A stretch of DNA of 64,000 nt from Takakia lepidozioides (GCA_030704615.1 CM060731.1:42408001-42472000), one strand, 5' to 3'; positions 33,008-45,237 are shown, numbered from the stretch's first letter. Translations and numbers: made by a program. The notes: generated by a model not told the origin, from the letters alone.

Positions 33008-33277
33008 CTATGTGGAAACCCAGCTGCAGTGCACGGAAGTACGAGTGCCTCGACCACTCGGCAATGTGCCTGGCTTTATGGCAGATCTGTCCTCTGATCC
33101 TTGCTTACTAGCAGGGGCTCTCAAAACCCAAAAGAACTGTTGTCCACTGGCTTCGAGTCCGAGAGCTAGCTGATCAATCTGTGTGGCAGTGAGTAGGGCT
33201 ACGGTTCCAAAGGCAATATAGAGAACCGATGACGGAGGATGGCTGTTTAACCATTCTAAGCACCTTGCCAGCTGCAA
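33008..33277 (-). pseudogene. UDP-glycosyltransferase fragment
   Basis: The frame reads CLEWLNSHPPSSVLYIAFGT, then ATQIDQLALGLEASGQ and FFWVLRAP. This is the C-terminal-domain segment before the PSPG box of plant family-1 glycosyltransferases, which move sugars onto small molecules. After about 50 residues the frame decays into unrelated residues. The PSPG box (W-A-P-Q...H-C-G-W-N-S) and the N-terminal acceptor domain were not found. It is an isolated gene fragment, possibly carried by a mobile element. Confidence 0.8.
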
Positions 33278-33509
33278 GGGAAAAACCCCAACTTTCCTCC
33301 TTCCCTACCCTGCTTAGAAAGAGCAACCTAAGCTGCTGACAGTAAGAGCCTCTTTCCGAGGAAAAACCAAGACTCTTATGTCATTCAACCACTAGGGGTA
33401 CAATCCAGTTCACAATAACAGAGTCAGTAAATATCCTTCCTGACAGACTCCTTCACGTTCTACATAAAGCATATTGCCAAAGCTGCAGTCGCACCATTGT
33501 GAAGGATCT

Positions 33510-33600
33510 TTAAAGAACTCCAGTCAGCGCTGTTCCATGCTCCAGTGCTGACCTACATGCCAGATATTCAAAAGGGCCCCTTCTTCGACCAGATTACTAG
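33510..33600 (+). pseudogene. Possible Ty3/gypsy RNase H-linker fragment
   Basis: The short frame FKELQSALFHAPVLTYMPD resembles the region linking reverse transcriptase and RNase H in Ty3/gypsy pol (F-x-x-L...A-P-V-L-x-x-P-D). It is too short for more than a tentative call. Confidence 0.4.
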
Positions 33601-35043
33601 GTGCTGGTCAAGCCAAAAGACAATTCACGGTGCATAGAATACCCGCACACAGAAACAGCGAAGTGTTATGACCTAATCTTGTTGGGATCCCTGAAGGCTT
33701 CGTAGGAGGCGTAGCTACCACTTGGAAGGGACTCTGCACTTGGGTCTTGACAAGTAGGATCCCGCTTTCAACTCCATAACCCAGTCCTTAATCTGGTCAG
33801 CAAGCAAGCAGTCAGCAAGCAAGCATCACGCATCAGTGAAAACCATAATCTGCTGCTCCATTTGAGTACATCTCTCAACCCCTCTCTACAGTCCCCCAAC
33901 ATTACCAATCACATTCTGCTCGTCCGCTGCCTCCCCAGCACCACAAGATGTGGAAGGCTTGTTCTGCACCCTCGGTTCTTGATCCAAACAAAAAACAACT
34001 GATGAGCAAAGTGTTTCCATAAAAACAACGGAACAACAGATGGGAGAGATGGTGCATCCCTGCGCCCCGCCATCCAGCGCGCTCTGCTTCTCGTTCGACC
34101 TTCACTACTCACACCATACACGAGTGCGCAACGCCGAGACCCGTCGACAGCACGTCCGGAGACTCCGCACAGGGACAAACAGCAACACAGATGCAGGCAG
34201 ACAGTTCAGTGGTCACTGCAAGACCCCATCACCAAGGACTTGGGGCCAACTTGACCAATTTCTACACTCATGCCAACCTGGTTCTTGACAAGCTACCGCT
34301 CCCGCCAAGTAAAATCATCAGCGCTACAGGTCACGGTGAATCCAACAATATGCCTGCAAGCCAGAATGGGCTACAAGCCAATGGCCCTTCTTGAGCTGCA
34401 ACACAACGGACCACACAAGTTGGGCACGACTGGCCTACTGGGTGCTCAGCCTGCCCCAGCGCTCAGGCAGCAGGCTACTAGGGCCCCTGCGCGCACCCGC
34501 CACCACAAAACAGGGATAACTACACCCTGATCATCACCAACGCCAATGTGTAAACAACAAGCGCAAACCCATGGCAACAGCAGGACTAGATGGGCTCCTG
34601 CCCCAAGATATATATTATAATAGTGTTAAAACAAACATTGTATCTAGCTTAGCACTAGAAAACTAGATAGGTTCATCTCTCTCGAGTGATAAGAAAGCTT
34701 GAAAAGACACACACTCTCAACACAAGAAATATGAAATCCCTCAACATCACTCGTTAAAACAGTACTCGAGCCAGGGGCACCCCAAGCTATGGGGACTCCA
34801 CCCCACAACAACCTACACTCCCATCATGAGTACACTCAGATCTAAACGCATGCAGGAGCTCGGTCGCGCAGGCTCAACTCGAGAGAGATGAGCCGCGCGA
34901 CTGCCGCTCTCGTGAAGATAAGACGGACTAGGTGTCAAACTAAACTTGACACCTGATTTAACACTTGACCTAAATCCAAGTGTTAAATACAAATAACTAG
35001 TTTTATGCTAGCTGTTTTCACACTGTACTTATTTAACTTGACA
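33600..35043. other. Intergenic stretch left of segment B, with two adjacent hairpins
   Basis: No convincing gene. AGGTGTCAA (34930-34938) pairs with TTGACACCT (34946-34954). ATTTAACACTTG (34957-34968) pairs perfectly with CAAGTGTTAAAT (34978-34989). The word ACTTGAC appears three times in 34940-35042, the last almost touching the segment B start. Confidence 0.5.
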
Positions 35044-35137
35044 AAGTCTATTGATTGTTAGCATGTTTAGCATGACCCCATGTCCCATTTCATGCTTCTT
35101 GCATCATATGATCTAATATGTTCTGTCGTAATTGCAG

Positions 35138-35660
35138 TTACGAATCGCCTTTGCATATTGCGAAGCGTCGAGCTGAGGCCATCGGCGGGATTCCAGGGTC
35201 TTCCACGGATTTTTGGAGGGAGGCCGTTGTGAGGGAGAAGAGGCTCAAAATGCAGGAACACTTTGCTGCGCTAAAGACTCCGGAAAAAAACTACGATCTG
35301 CCTCCGTATGCAGCAGCAGCAGCCCAGGCTCAGGCAGATGAACCCTGGACAGGAATGTCTCAGCAGCCTCAATGGTCAACACATGTGAGGGCTGCAGAGC
35401 AATTCAGTCGGGTACAGAACTATTTTGAGCATTCTGCAGAAGAGGGTTCTGAAAGCGAGGATCCACCCACTGAGGGTGGCTGGGAGGAAGAGTGTGTTGA
35501 CGAGGGTGTTGGGGAGGAGACGACTCCTAGCCCAGAGAATTGTTTAAGAGTTGGTCTTGACTTGTTGGAGGGTCCCTCTCCCGCAACAATTGTTGTTGGG
35601 GTGTTGCAGGATATAACGTCGGAGTATGGCGCGGACCCTGGCAGTCCGAATTTTAGTTAG
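35138..35660 (+). CDS. C-terminal exon of the methylase-like gene, copy B
   Basis: The exon opens after GTAATTGCAG, in the phase expected from the copy A methylase exon, and encodes about 174 residues to a TAG. It begins YESPLHIAKRRAEAIGG, has a basic amphipathic DFWREAVVREKRLKMQEHFA, a short alanine run, and a long acidic tail (EEGSESEDPPTEGG, WEEECVDEG) ending GSPNFS. Acidic tails often mediate chromatin or protein contacts; that is only a guess here. No methylase exon was found upstream in copy B because the segment boundary lies in the intron. It is therefore an orphan terminal exon unless an upstream exon has been acquired. Confidence 0.5.
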
Positions 35661-36052
35661 TCACATTTGTTTTTCTTGGAATGCAGACACAATTGGTTTT
35701 CTCTGCCAAGTTGAATCATGTGGAACATATTGTCCATTGATATGCATGTATTTCAATATGACATATAAATTTTCTCCAATCTGGATGTTTTGACTTCTTT
35801 AAATATGGTCTTCAGTTCCGTCATCATTAAGGTCCTCCGTTTTAGCAGCCACCACACTGTCCTCAAACTGAGTCTATCCATCGAATTTCATGCTAACATC
35901 TTTAACGCTAATGTCGTGCATCATACCCTCCTCATAAACTTCTGTGGCTTGTTCGAAGTGCGGTAGCGTGATGTACTAATCGGCTGGCGATGTCCATAGG
36001 CGGCTAAACTCATCAGTTGGATTCGCAATCCCACCCGGATAATGTGATCCAC

Positions 36053-37001
36053 CTGCAACCTAGAGACCTCCATTGCATGTTTGTGAGCAAGTTGCAAAGC
36101 TCCACCGGCCCTAACTTCAGTCACCTGACACTCTCAAGGCCGACTCGATGGAAATTACATGTTTTGACACAAACTATCAATAAGCTTCCCAGATTCTTTA
36201 CTGCTGAGTCAGAGGCAATTACCAAAGAATTCGGTGAAACATCTTGCGTGTTCTAGTTAGCAATTTCTGATCAGCCAGTCGCAAGGGACCTATTACATGT
36301 GTTGTGCAGAGCCTCGTTTGCGAGGTCGAAAAAGAAAACCCCCTCAGAGGCCTGGTTTACGTCCCTTGCTTGAAGTTGGTGCCGACAACACCGCTTCCTT
36401 CAACCTCCCCAATCTACCTGGGTTCGTTGCCATTTTTATAGAGGTCAAGCTTTGAGTGGGGATGATATAGTCGGTGGTAACCATAACACCCACCATTGCC
36501 ATTCGAACCCCCCAATTGCCAATGTGGTATTATAGTCTGTGGCGAATACAACACCTCACCTGTAGGCCACGGTCATAGGCGTTCCACCTCCTATTTCCGT
36601 GGCATGTTACCAAGTTCATGAAGTCGGCAGTTTTGGCAAGTGCCAGTGGGTAGAATGTCCGGTACTGGCTACCCATCTGGAATGTCCACAATCGCCATGT
36701 CAGCACCATATGGTTTCTGAGCACCATTGACCCAACACTGCCCCTTCGAAACCTGAAAACAGACAGAAGGCAAAAATCAACACTATCCAAAATGGAAAAC
36801 ATTAACAACAACAAACAATGGAAATTGGCTTACCGACTCAAGGAATGCACACAGCTTGCCCCAAGTTCGAGAGAGTTCTCCAGTGTAACCAGATTTTCTG
36901 CTCTCCATCATGGCAAGGAATGAATCATTGACAAGTTCGCATTTACATTCTCGCTGGATTCTGGATGGGTGCTCCACTGCGTCGTATGGCTCGATTGCAA
37001 A
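36053..37001 (-). pseudogene. Unrecognised spliced gene 2, copy B
   Basis: The blocks match copy A: 37001-36834 (56 residues, GT donor GTAAGC), 36752-36560 (after CTGTTTTCAG, a better acceptor than in A) and a block ending 36053. The 56-residue exon is identical in both copies. The second block has the same phase problem in both copies, so that problem predates the duplication or reflects a wrong splice model. Function unknown. Confidence 0.4.
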
Positions 37002-37439
37002 CTAGAGTGGACCAAAAACGGCAGATCATGAGTACATAAGAGTACATAAAAGAGGATGTGGCGAATCCTCGACCATCGGATTTGCTTCAACTGACAATCT
37101 TGACCGTCTATTGTTGACTGTTAAAACCAAGATTTTCAAATTGTGATAATATCAATTCATAAATATTTTTTTGAAATTTGATCATACTCAACTGTGCATT
37201 TATGGTGAATGAATGTGTCTTAATAAAAAAGTTTTTTTATTTCAAAAGAATCTAGTCATAAAGGACTTTATGAAAATAGCTATTTTTAGGCTCAAAATAG
37301 TACATAATTTTTTTTTAACTTCATATTTTTGAATGATAGTTTTCATTCCAGATTCCTCATTCTCCAAAGCAAGTTTGAGAGAGTCCATTTTCTTGACTTT
37401 TTCCTAACTCCTATATTAAAAAAGTCCATAACGTCTTTT

Positions 37440-38060
37440 TTTATGGACTGTGACAATTCCTACGGATGGGGGTCGCACGCCCCTGTCCTCCTCCAGCGAC
37501 ACCCGGACGTAGCTACTTGGCGATCCAGGGCGCTGGCAGGGGCCTCCTTCTAGCGCCGGCCGACCGTCGTTGCCATCCAGCCGACGGCGTTGGATGGGGC
37601 AACGCCCCGGCGTTGCGTCGTTGTTTTTTTTCATATGCCCGGGTGTCGCATGCTAAAAACAACGCAACCCCCGAACGTCGGATACGTAAAAAAACCCCGT
37701 CGCAAGGGAGGCGGTCTTTGCGACGCCCGGCCATGGGTTTGAGCGACTCCCGGGAGTCGCATATTTATAAAAATATTTTTTTTAAAGAAAATGCAGGGCA
37801 GGGCGGGAGTGGGAACAGCTACGTTGCGGCGTCGCTCCTAGCGACCCCCGGAGGCCGTCAAGGAAAAAAACCAGTCGCAGGGGGGGGGGGGGGGAGGGGG
37901 GGTCGGCCATTGCTACGCAATGGGTTGTGGCGACGGCGGGGCGTCGCCTCTTGCGACCCCCTCCCGTGGCAAGCCAGAAATTCTCGTCACATGGGCGCTG
38001 TTGAAAGCGACGCCCTGCAGTGGCATGTCGCTTGGTGGGTGGGGGGGGGGGGGGGGGGGT
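37440..38060. repeat. GC-rich palindromic region with poly-G tracts (copy B)
   Basis: Counterpart of 16380-17060. A clean palindrome GCGACTCCCGGGAGTCGC lies near 37743. Poly-G runs of about 14 and 19 bases lie near 37880 and 38041, shorter than in copy A. Confidence 0.7.
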
Positions 38061-38528
38061 TGGGGGTTGATTTTGGGGGGTGAATTGGGGGTGATTTTTG
38101 GTTTTTCCCTAGTTTGTTTTTGGTGTGTTGGAAGACCTTATAGCTTCCATTGCTCTGATTTAATGGGTACATAGCATAGGTTATTGCATAGGTTTGACCA
38201 AGCATGAATCAAGGGTGAGGCTGGTGCAACACATGAATAAGAGGGAAGATGGAAAGATGGAAATATATTTAGAAGTAATGTGCTGAAATGCTTTGCTCAC
38301 AAGGGTTCAGTAGGCTGACCCTGGGACCTACATGGACTACGACTAGTCATCCTCATCCTCATCCTCATCCTCATCCTCAGAGGAGGACTCGGAGCTATCC
38401 GATGAGCCTGATGACTCCGCGCCCTTGCCTGAGCATGTACAGCAAGCGGCGTTCCCCTAACTCCCACGGAGCTCTCATCCAATCCCTGGCCATGACCCTC
38501 CCCCCCCCCCCTCACCCATGCTAGTGCC

Positions 38529-40260
38529 CTATAGCGCACTCATCCCCTCCGTGTTGGCCATGTTCTTCATGAGGGCTTGCCAACCATGCTGCTTGGCGTA
38601 GTCGTACTCTATCGGAGATGGCTTCCTCTCAAACGTGGTTTCCTACACATGCCACAAATTAAAGTCAGTTCCTCACGATGATGGAGCGAGAAAGAAGACA
38701 TAACAAAATACATAGGGAAGTATGACTTACAAATTGTAAGATAAAACCCCTCGATCCGCCAGGGCCCCACTTGTGCGTGGCGTGCTTCTGAAGGCGGACT
38801 GTTGTTCCTTCGCGTGCCTTCTCAAATTTGGCCTTGGGTGCCGCATCCTTCTCTCCCGCAATAAGCGCATCCCACAATACCTATGCCCCCCCCCACAATT
38901 AGTGAATTACACACATACGTTGCATCGAATCCACCTCATTAATGCACATGCAACAAATGGAAGGTGAAATGATTCAAGGACCGGTGGCACAACAATCTTT
39001 GCCAACTCCACGTCCTCTATCCCCCGGAATTTCTTCTTCTTCATCCCACCCTCTCCCTTCTTTGTAACCTCCTTCCCCTCCACCTTTGTTACCCCACTGG
39101 CCTCCCCCGCATGCACAATCACCACTTCGTCTTCATGGGACCTCTTTTTTTTCTTTTTCGTTTCCTTCCCCTTCTCCGTCACTATGTCTTTCCCCTTCCC
39201 CGCTACTTCCACTCTCTCCTCTCTCTCCCTTCTCTCTCTCTCCTCGGCAGCCCCTTCATTGATGGTAAAAGGGACCTCGGGAGGTCGAGGCCTCGTCTTC
39301 TTACCTTTGGTGTTCGGGTCCTTCATGAACACCACGTGCCCTCCATCATTGGCAACCCCACCGGACTGCACCAATGTGGCCAAGAATGTTAATGCGTCCT
39401 GAAGACAAATAACCCCTCCAAATTCAAAAAAAGAAACAAACAACAAAGAAAATCATACATGCAAAGGAAAGGACAAAACATGGAACAAGGTGTGACAGTT
39501 GTACCTTTGCAAGCTTGGCCGACTCGGCCCCAGTGTCACCCGATGTGGCAGGAGTCCCCGCTGCCGGAAGTCCCCGCGCTATCCCCTCTTGGAGCGCCGC
39601 TGGAAGTAAATTCCAGATGACCATGGCCCCCGGCGGCAGCCCGTAGTCCAGGCCCTTCTTTGCTGACCGCTCAGGCTGAGGGGGCGGCGTTGCTATTTGG
39701 CTGGCCTCTCCACCGGCCCGTACCTCCTCCCCCCCCCCCAAATGCTCCGCAGGGTAGAAGCCCTCACCCGGCTTGACTAATTTGAGGCGCTTCTTTATGT
39801 CGGCCAACTCATTGGCCCTCCTCGTCTCCTCCTCCCTCATCCTCAACACTTCCCGAGGCCCTTCAACCTGACCTTGAGCCTTGGCAAGTGCGGCCTTTGC
39901 TGCGGAGGAAGGGGTCTCTATAGGGGTGACATACCCCAAACCAGGCCCCCAAACGGGTGATGCGCTTGCCGGTACATTTCACCCATCTTGGTGGCTGGGG
40001 GTGTGCTCAACTGAGCCTCTGGCCCAGCAACAACCTCCCGAATAGGAGAGGTGGCTGAGCCGGCCCCTGATGAATCCAAGACAGGGACAAGAGGGGGGGT
40101 ACTGGCCTGAGGGGCAGATGAGCCCTCTGGCTGCGGCTACCGACGGGGCTGGTAAACCGTGAGACGCCAGCCCGCGTCACACATGCCGGAATTGCAAACG
40201 GGTTCTTCGCCCCCTTCTTTGGGGCAGGGGACTTCTTCTCTTTCCCCATAAGCCTGGCAC
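38529..40260 (-). CDS. Unrecognised spliced gene 3, copy B (four exons)
   Basis: Exons read leftwards: 40260-39505 (after TGACAG, before GTACAA), 39398-38919 (after TGTCTTCAG, before GTATGT), 38880-38731 (before GTAAGT) and 38642-38529 (after TGTAG, 38 codons ending GMSAL then TAG). Residue features in order are: Lys-rich start (KEKKSPAPKKGAK), Ala/Pro-rich linker, a likely helix (RREEETRRANELADIKKRLK-like), LPPGAMVIWNLLPAALQ, a glutamate/arginine-rich run, KKKKKRSHEDE and GMKKKKFRGIEDVELAKIV, then DALIAGEKDAAPKAKFE. The lysine clusters could be nuclear-localisation signals. Exon 1 has frameshifts relative to copy A, and exon 3 lacks one T present in A. Conserved splice borders in both copies support a spliced gene. 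I do not recognise the family; a transposon accessory protein is a guess. Confidence 0.5.
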
Positions 40261-40489
40261 CTGTCATGCAAACCCAAAAGTTAGCCTTGCGAGGAAACAA
40301 TCTCTACATTCCAGATCCCCAAAAAAAAACAAAGCATGTGGGGGGCTGAGAGCAGAAAGTGCTACTCCTCTCAGCTCCCCCCCACCACAGATGGTGCAAG
40401 AAAACAAAAAAAGAAGGTGGGGGGGGGGAAGTGACTGAGCAGCAGCAGCTGCTCAGCCAGTCCCCACCCCCCCCCCCTTTTTTCTTTCC

Positions 40490-41010
40490 TCGTCTCGCCC
40501 TCTCTCCCCCTCTCTCCCTCTCTCTCCCTCTCCCTCTCTCTCTCCCACTCTCCCTCTCTGTCCCTCTTCCCGCTCTCCCTCTCTCTCTTTTCGTCAGACA
40601 CTCCCCAAATAATAAAACAAAGCAGAGAGGGACAGAGGGGGCAGAATAGAGGGAGGAAGAGAGGGGCAAAAAGAGGGAAGATACACATGTCTTGTCAAGT
40701 CATAGACAAGACCGCTAGGGTCATTGTCAATTAAAGACAAATCAGCCTCATTACAAGGCACTAACTATCTTCACCTTCCATCACCAGCCCCTCACATAAT
40801 TGATATATAAGGTAGCCTTAGTACAGAGCAACCTCGTTATATAACAGCCTCTTTACAGGGTACCATCAAACACTTACCCTTCATAAATCGCTTCACCCAT
40901 GAATAAAACCTGAAGATTTCAAAGTACTTGAAATCTTAGGGTGGGGGGGGGGGGGGGGGATTTCTTAAGATATTCATCATCCCTGATTTATGTCGTTTAG
41001 AGGCCTGAGC
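40490..41010 (-). repeat. CT/GA microsatellite and family R fragment (copy B)
   Basis: Counterpart of 19480-20010: a microsatellite at about 40493-40592, then the family R unit-junction block at about 40680-41000, including a G run near 40944-40959. Confidence 0.65.
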
Positions 41011-41321
41011 ATTAAATATGTCTGCAGGTGTTTTGCAATGCCCCACTTACACATATAAATTTGTGTCAAATGACTGCAATCCAAGGCAATCTGATTACAA
41101 AGCGTCCTTATTGTAAACCAGCCAGTAGATTCATGCAGAAGTCAAGGGCGAGTGATAGTTCATATTGGCATCAAACTGTGCAGGGCTCATGTCAAAAATG
41201 AATCTCAAACAAGTATGTATAAATCTGGTTGCGTTACTTCTACATATACACTATTTTGTGTAAAGCGTAGTACCAACAAATATAAAAAGGTGGACGCGTT
41301 GCCCAAGCAAGAGTAATTTAT

Positions 41322-41589
41322 TGTCACGCACCTCACTTCGGTAAGCTCCCCTTCAGGTCATAGTTGCTAGCTTGATGCGCGCGCCTAACTCCCAACCTGG
41401 CCGCTGGACCAACTTGGAGCTTCGGCTGCTCACCGGGGCATAACGGTCCCCCTTTGAACTCCCAAAGAACCCTCCACCGATTTGGAACCAGCGGGAATTC
41501 TCTTTGGTAGTTGGCAGTCCGGAACAGCTCCCCACTCTTTGGTCGCTTTCCGGCTCGTTCGCTTACTCACTAGTTTTTGGTCACCAACG
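41322..41589 (-). repeat. Truncated LTR remnant of chromovirus B
   Basis: Matches the first about 267 bases of the copy A LTR, then jumps at CACCAACG into internal sequence equivalent to A 21657 (GCATGTTTCCTTGCC). Confidence 0.88.
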
Positions 41590-41878
41590 CGCATGTTTCC
41601 TTGCCCCTTGGATGGGAGTCACCCGATTTCGGCATTGCGCAAACACACAATTAACCCAATTTACCTCTCCCACTTTTGTAAGCTAGCATGCATTATACAC
41701 ACTAGCCAACCACACCATGCATCACCATTCCAAACAAAATAGGACACACAACATTTGGAAACCATTTCCTTTATAACAAATTTTTGTACAATACAAGTTT
41801 TTGCAATCGGATTCCTGAGCTAGCTAAGCCGGGCTAAGCATGCATTTCCTCCCCCACGCTTCAAGGTTGATGTCCCCA

Positions 41879-42871
41879 TCAACGTTTCTTCCGCTTTTGA
41901 GGTCGCCCTTCGAAAACTGCAACCGCCTCAGATGCGTTTCCCATTTCTGAGGCACGCACCCAAGATGCCTCCACATGATGATAGCCCTTCCATTTGACGA
42001 GATACTCCGTTTCTCGGTTCTTGAACCTCTTCGACTTAAGTACTGCCTCCACCTCGTACTCAGGTTCATTTTCATGATCCAATAGCACAGGTGGCGGACG
42101 CAACACTTGATGCCGATTCGGACGCGCTTCATCTTTGAAGTAAGGCTTCAAAAGGGAGACGTGAAATACTGAATGCACCTTGCTGTTTGCCGGCAGCTCC
42201 AATTCGTACACATCCTCATTCATAACCTTCCAGATGCGAGAGGGTCCCGCATACGGAGGTACGAATTTTGGACTCACTTCCGGAGGTAGTCGGAAATTCT
42301 TGATCTTCAACCAGACCTCCGTGCCTGCCTCAAACTTCACTTCCCTCCGCTTCTGATTCGCCTGCCTTTCATACCGTTTTCTCGCTTTGGCAATGTTGTA
42401 TTTTGCGAGCTTCAACAAACGCTCGCGTTCTTCCAGTACCGCCACTACTGCCGGTTCCTCAACGTCCTGGGCGGCCCAACTTGTCGGCACCAGAGGTGCT
42501 TTTCCATAGACCAATACGAAAGGGGAAACTCCTGTTGCGGAGTGTTCTGTGTTATTATAACAGAACTCTACCGCGTCTAAGTGTTCCACCCAGTCTGATT
42601 GGTCTGCCGACACGTAATTCCGCAAGATCTGCTTCACTACGGGATTCACTCTTTCCGTTTGGCCGTTGGTCGTAGGTCGGAAGGCAATGCTCATCTTCAG
42701 CCTCGTCCCCATCTTCTTCCAAAGTGTCCTCCAAAATTTACTCGTAAACTTTGGATCGCGGTCCGAGACAATATCCTTCGGGACTCCATGATGTTTTAAG
42801 ACGTGGACGAAGTAAAGTCGTCCTGTCTCTTGCGCCGTTGCCATCTCCTTGGTGGGGATGAAATGGCCCAT
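41879..42871 (-). pseudogene. Chromovirus integrase core and chromodomain (copy B, long open frame)
   Basis: A 330-residue open frame. The integrase core shows [15 protein letters not shown], the second Asp region of the D-D-E triad, followed by MSIAFRPTTNGQTERVN with the glutamate. YNNTEHSATGVSPFVLVYGK follows. The C-terminal domain has FEAGTEVWLKIKNFRL and HSVFHVSLLKPY. The chromodomain (VEAVLKSKRF, YLVKWKGYHHVEASW) is near the end, followed by basic KRKKR. Integrase joins the DNA copy to the chromosome. The frame lacks the zinc-binding domain and first Asp, which lie in the next pieces upstream (42796-43278) after a frameshift. Confidence 0.9.
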
Positions 42872-43837
42872 TTTACTGACCTATCCACCACCACCATGAT
42901 TGCATCGAATCCTTTTGACAACGGCATAGCAGTCATGAAATCCATCGAGACGCTTTCCCAAGTCCCCTCTGGAATCGGCAATGGTTGTAACAGCCCCGCT
43001 TGTTTTTTGTACTCGATCCGGTTTTGTTGGCATGTGGTGCATGTCTTGACATACTCCTCCGCCTCCTCCCTCAGTTTGGGCCAGAAATACTCTTTCTTCA
43101 ATAGTGCCGCAGTGCGCTTGGCTCCGCCGTGGCCTGCAAGCGGGCTATCATGGCATTCTCTCAAGAGACTATCTCTGATCCCTCCCTTCAGCACGTAGAG
43201 ACGCTTATGCTTATACCGGAGCAGTCTATTTTGCAAGTGGAATTGCGATTTAACCCCCCTCCTCATGTCTTGCATCACGGACTTCGCCAGCTCATCTTTT
43301 TGGCAAGCCTTCCGGATCTTCCTTTGGAGCGCCGTCTCGCCCCTGTAGGAGCTGCTGCTTTCTACTTAAAGCATCGGCCACCACATTGTCACGTCCCGGT
43401 TTGTATTGGATATCCACGTCAAACACCGCCAAAGTATCTTGCCACCTAAGTTGTTTTGGGGACAACTTGGGCTGCGTGGCAAAATACTTCACCGTAACAT
43501 TGTCCGTGAACACCTTCACTGGGTTGGAACCAACATAGTGGCGTCAAAGCTCAAGACAGTGCACCACCGCCTTCATCTCTTTTTCGTGCGTCGGCCACCG
43601 TCGCTCCACTTCGTTCAGTTTCTTACTTTCGTAAGTCACTGGACGTCCATCTTGCATCAGTACACCCCCAATCGCAAAGTCCAACGCATCTGTATGAATC
43701 TCGAACGGCCGATCGAACTCCGGGATTTTCAAGACTGGAGCTTCCGCCATCCGCTGCTTCAATTCAGCAAAAGCTTGGCCACACAAGGTGTTCCATACCC
43801 AGACTTCGGATTTATACAGAAGGTCTAACAACGGCCC
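42796..43837 (-). pseudogene. Chromovirus RNase H and integrase N-terminus (copy B)
   Basis: 43831-43544 encodes RNase H: FAELKQRMAEAPVLKIPEF, FEIHTDALDFAIGGVLMQD and KEMKAVVHCLEL. 43519-43292 encodes the RNase H end (FDVDIQYKPGRDNVVADALS). 43278-42796 encodes the integrase H-H-C-C region (HDSPLAGHGGAKRTAALLKK, CTTCQQNR) and the first core Asp (SVSMDFMT). Frames are offset by small indels. At 43838 the sequence jumps to protease, deleting the reverse transcriptase. Confidence 0.85.
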
Positions 43838-43962
43838 CGCGCGTCACTTGTCGGGAGTCCCAGCTTTTGTGCCGTTGCCGGTGTCATGAAGGAGTGCGAC
43901 GCTCCTGTGTCCACCAACAATGACACGTTAGTTCCGGATATTATCCCATCCACGAACAATAA

Positions 43963-45182
43963 CTAACTCCCTTTACATAAGGCGCCAGTTTCCTGATACA
44001 GTTCACAAGAAAATTTGCCTACCTTGCAAGTCCTGGCGACCACCGCTTCCACCAAGCGACTGATGGTATCTTCCGACAGCTCTGTGGTCGCCCGAGTCAT
44101 GTTCAATTGTCGGGGCTTCGTGCACTTCTTGGCCATGTGCCCGGGCTCCCCGCAATTGAAACACACTCCATCAAAGGTCGCCTTCTGTCCGCCATAAGCC
44201 GCTCCACCCGCTTTTCCTTTTAAAGCACCGGGTGCCGCCTTGACTTGTGAAGGCCCTCCCTTCGATTTCCACGTGCCATCGTCGCCGCGTGGCCTATCCC
44301 ACTTCTTTTCCGGTCGGAAGGCATCACCTTCCCGCCGGGTCTTCTTGTGGTTCAGCTCCGTACGGCCTTGTCTTTCACCCCTAGGGACATCCGAGAAACA
44401 TTCAGCCCTCTCAATTGCCTCATTCAAAGTCTTAGGTGGCTTCTCCTCCAACTTCTGCCTAGCCCATGGGGCCAGTCCCGCCACAAAGTTGAAGACCATT
44501 TCTGGTTCTGCCATGTCCGCGACTTCGAGCAACAGCACATTGAAAGCCTGGACATATCCCCGAATATCATCTGTTTGCTTCAAATTCCTCATCTTGTCCC
44601 GGGCAAGTCAAGACGCGTTGAGGGGCACAAACTGCCTTTTCATCAATTCCTTGAACCCACTCCAATTCAAGGTTTCCGGGCTTGGACCTCGGTCGTGAAG
44701 GTGTTTCTGCCACCATTGTTGAGCATAGCCCCTCAAATAGGTGGGAGCCACTTCCACCCGGTCCTCGTCACTCAACTTGGCCGCCCGGAAGTACTGCTTT
44801 AGCTCCAGGAGCCAGGTGTTGAGTGCCTTCCGATTTCGGACGCCCTTAAGGTGTCGGGTTCCTTAGGCTTCACCTTAAATTTTGCCTTAGTGGAAGTGGC
44901 ATTAGCCGCCTTCAACACGTCTTTCAACGTCCCGCCAAATTGCGCCAACAACCCTTCCCAAAAGGCTGCCGGCATGGGAAGCATCTGTTGGTCGGTCGGA
45001 GCTCTCACGGATTCCTTGGGCTCCGACTCCTCAGATTCCTCCCGCTCTTGAGCAGCCTCGTTTTCGGAGACATGCATCGCTTCCTTAAACGGCCGCCTCG
45101 GTGACACGTCGCCCCCATCGGGCTCACCAGGATCATCATCTTTTGGGCCGTTCCGCTTTCGCTTTGGCTTGCCCGACCCCAT
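43963..45182 (-). pseudogene. Chromovirus gag (copy B)
   Basis: The start ATG near 45182 gives MGSGKPKRKRNGPKDDD, 56 bp from the LTR. An acidic stretch follows (SENEAAQEREESEESEPKES), then a capsid region, broken by frameshifts near 44840 and 44600. A clean 209-residue part contains GYVQAFNVLLLEVADM, FVAGLAPWARQKLEE and one zinc knuckle CFNCGEPGHMAKKC. The protease start LVDTGASHSF lies just downstream, near 43910-43870, before the deletion. Confidence 0.88.
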
Positions 45183-45223
45183 GATGAGGCCAATCCTAAG
45201 GACGATCACGTACTGAACTCTAA

Positions 45224-45235
45224 GCTCTGATACCA
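45224..45235 (-). promoter_or_regulatory. Primer-binding site, copy B
   Basis: Minus-strand TGGTATCAGAGC, two bases inside the 5' LTR, complementary to the 3' end of initiator tRNA-Met, the standard primer of plant Ty3/gypsy elements. Confidence 0.93.
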
Positions 45236-45237
45236 AG

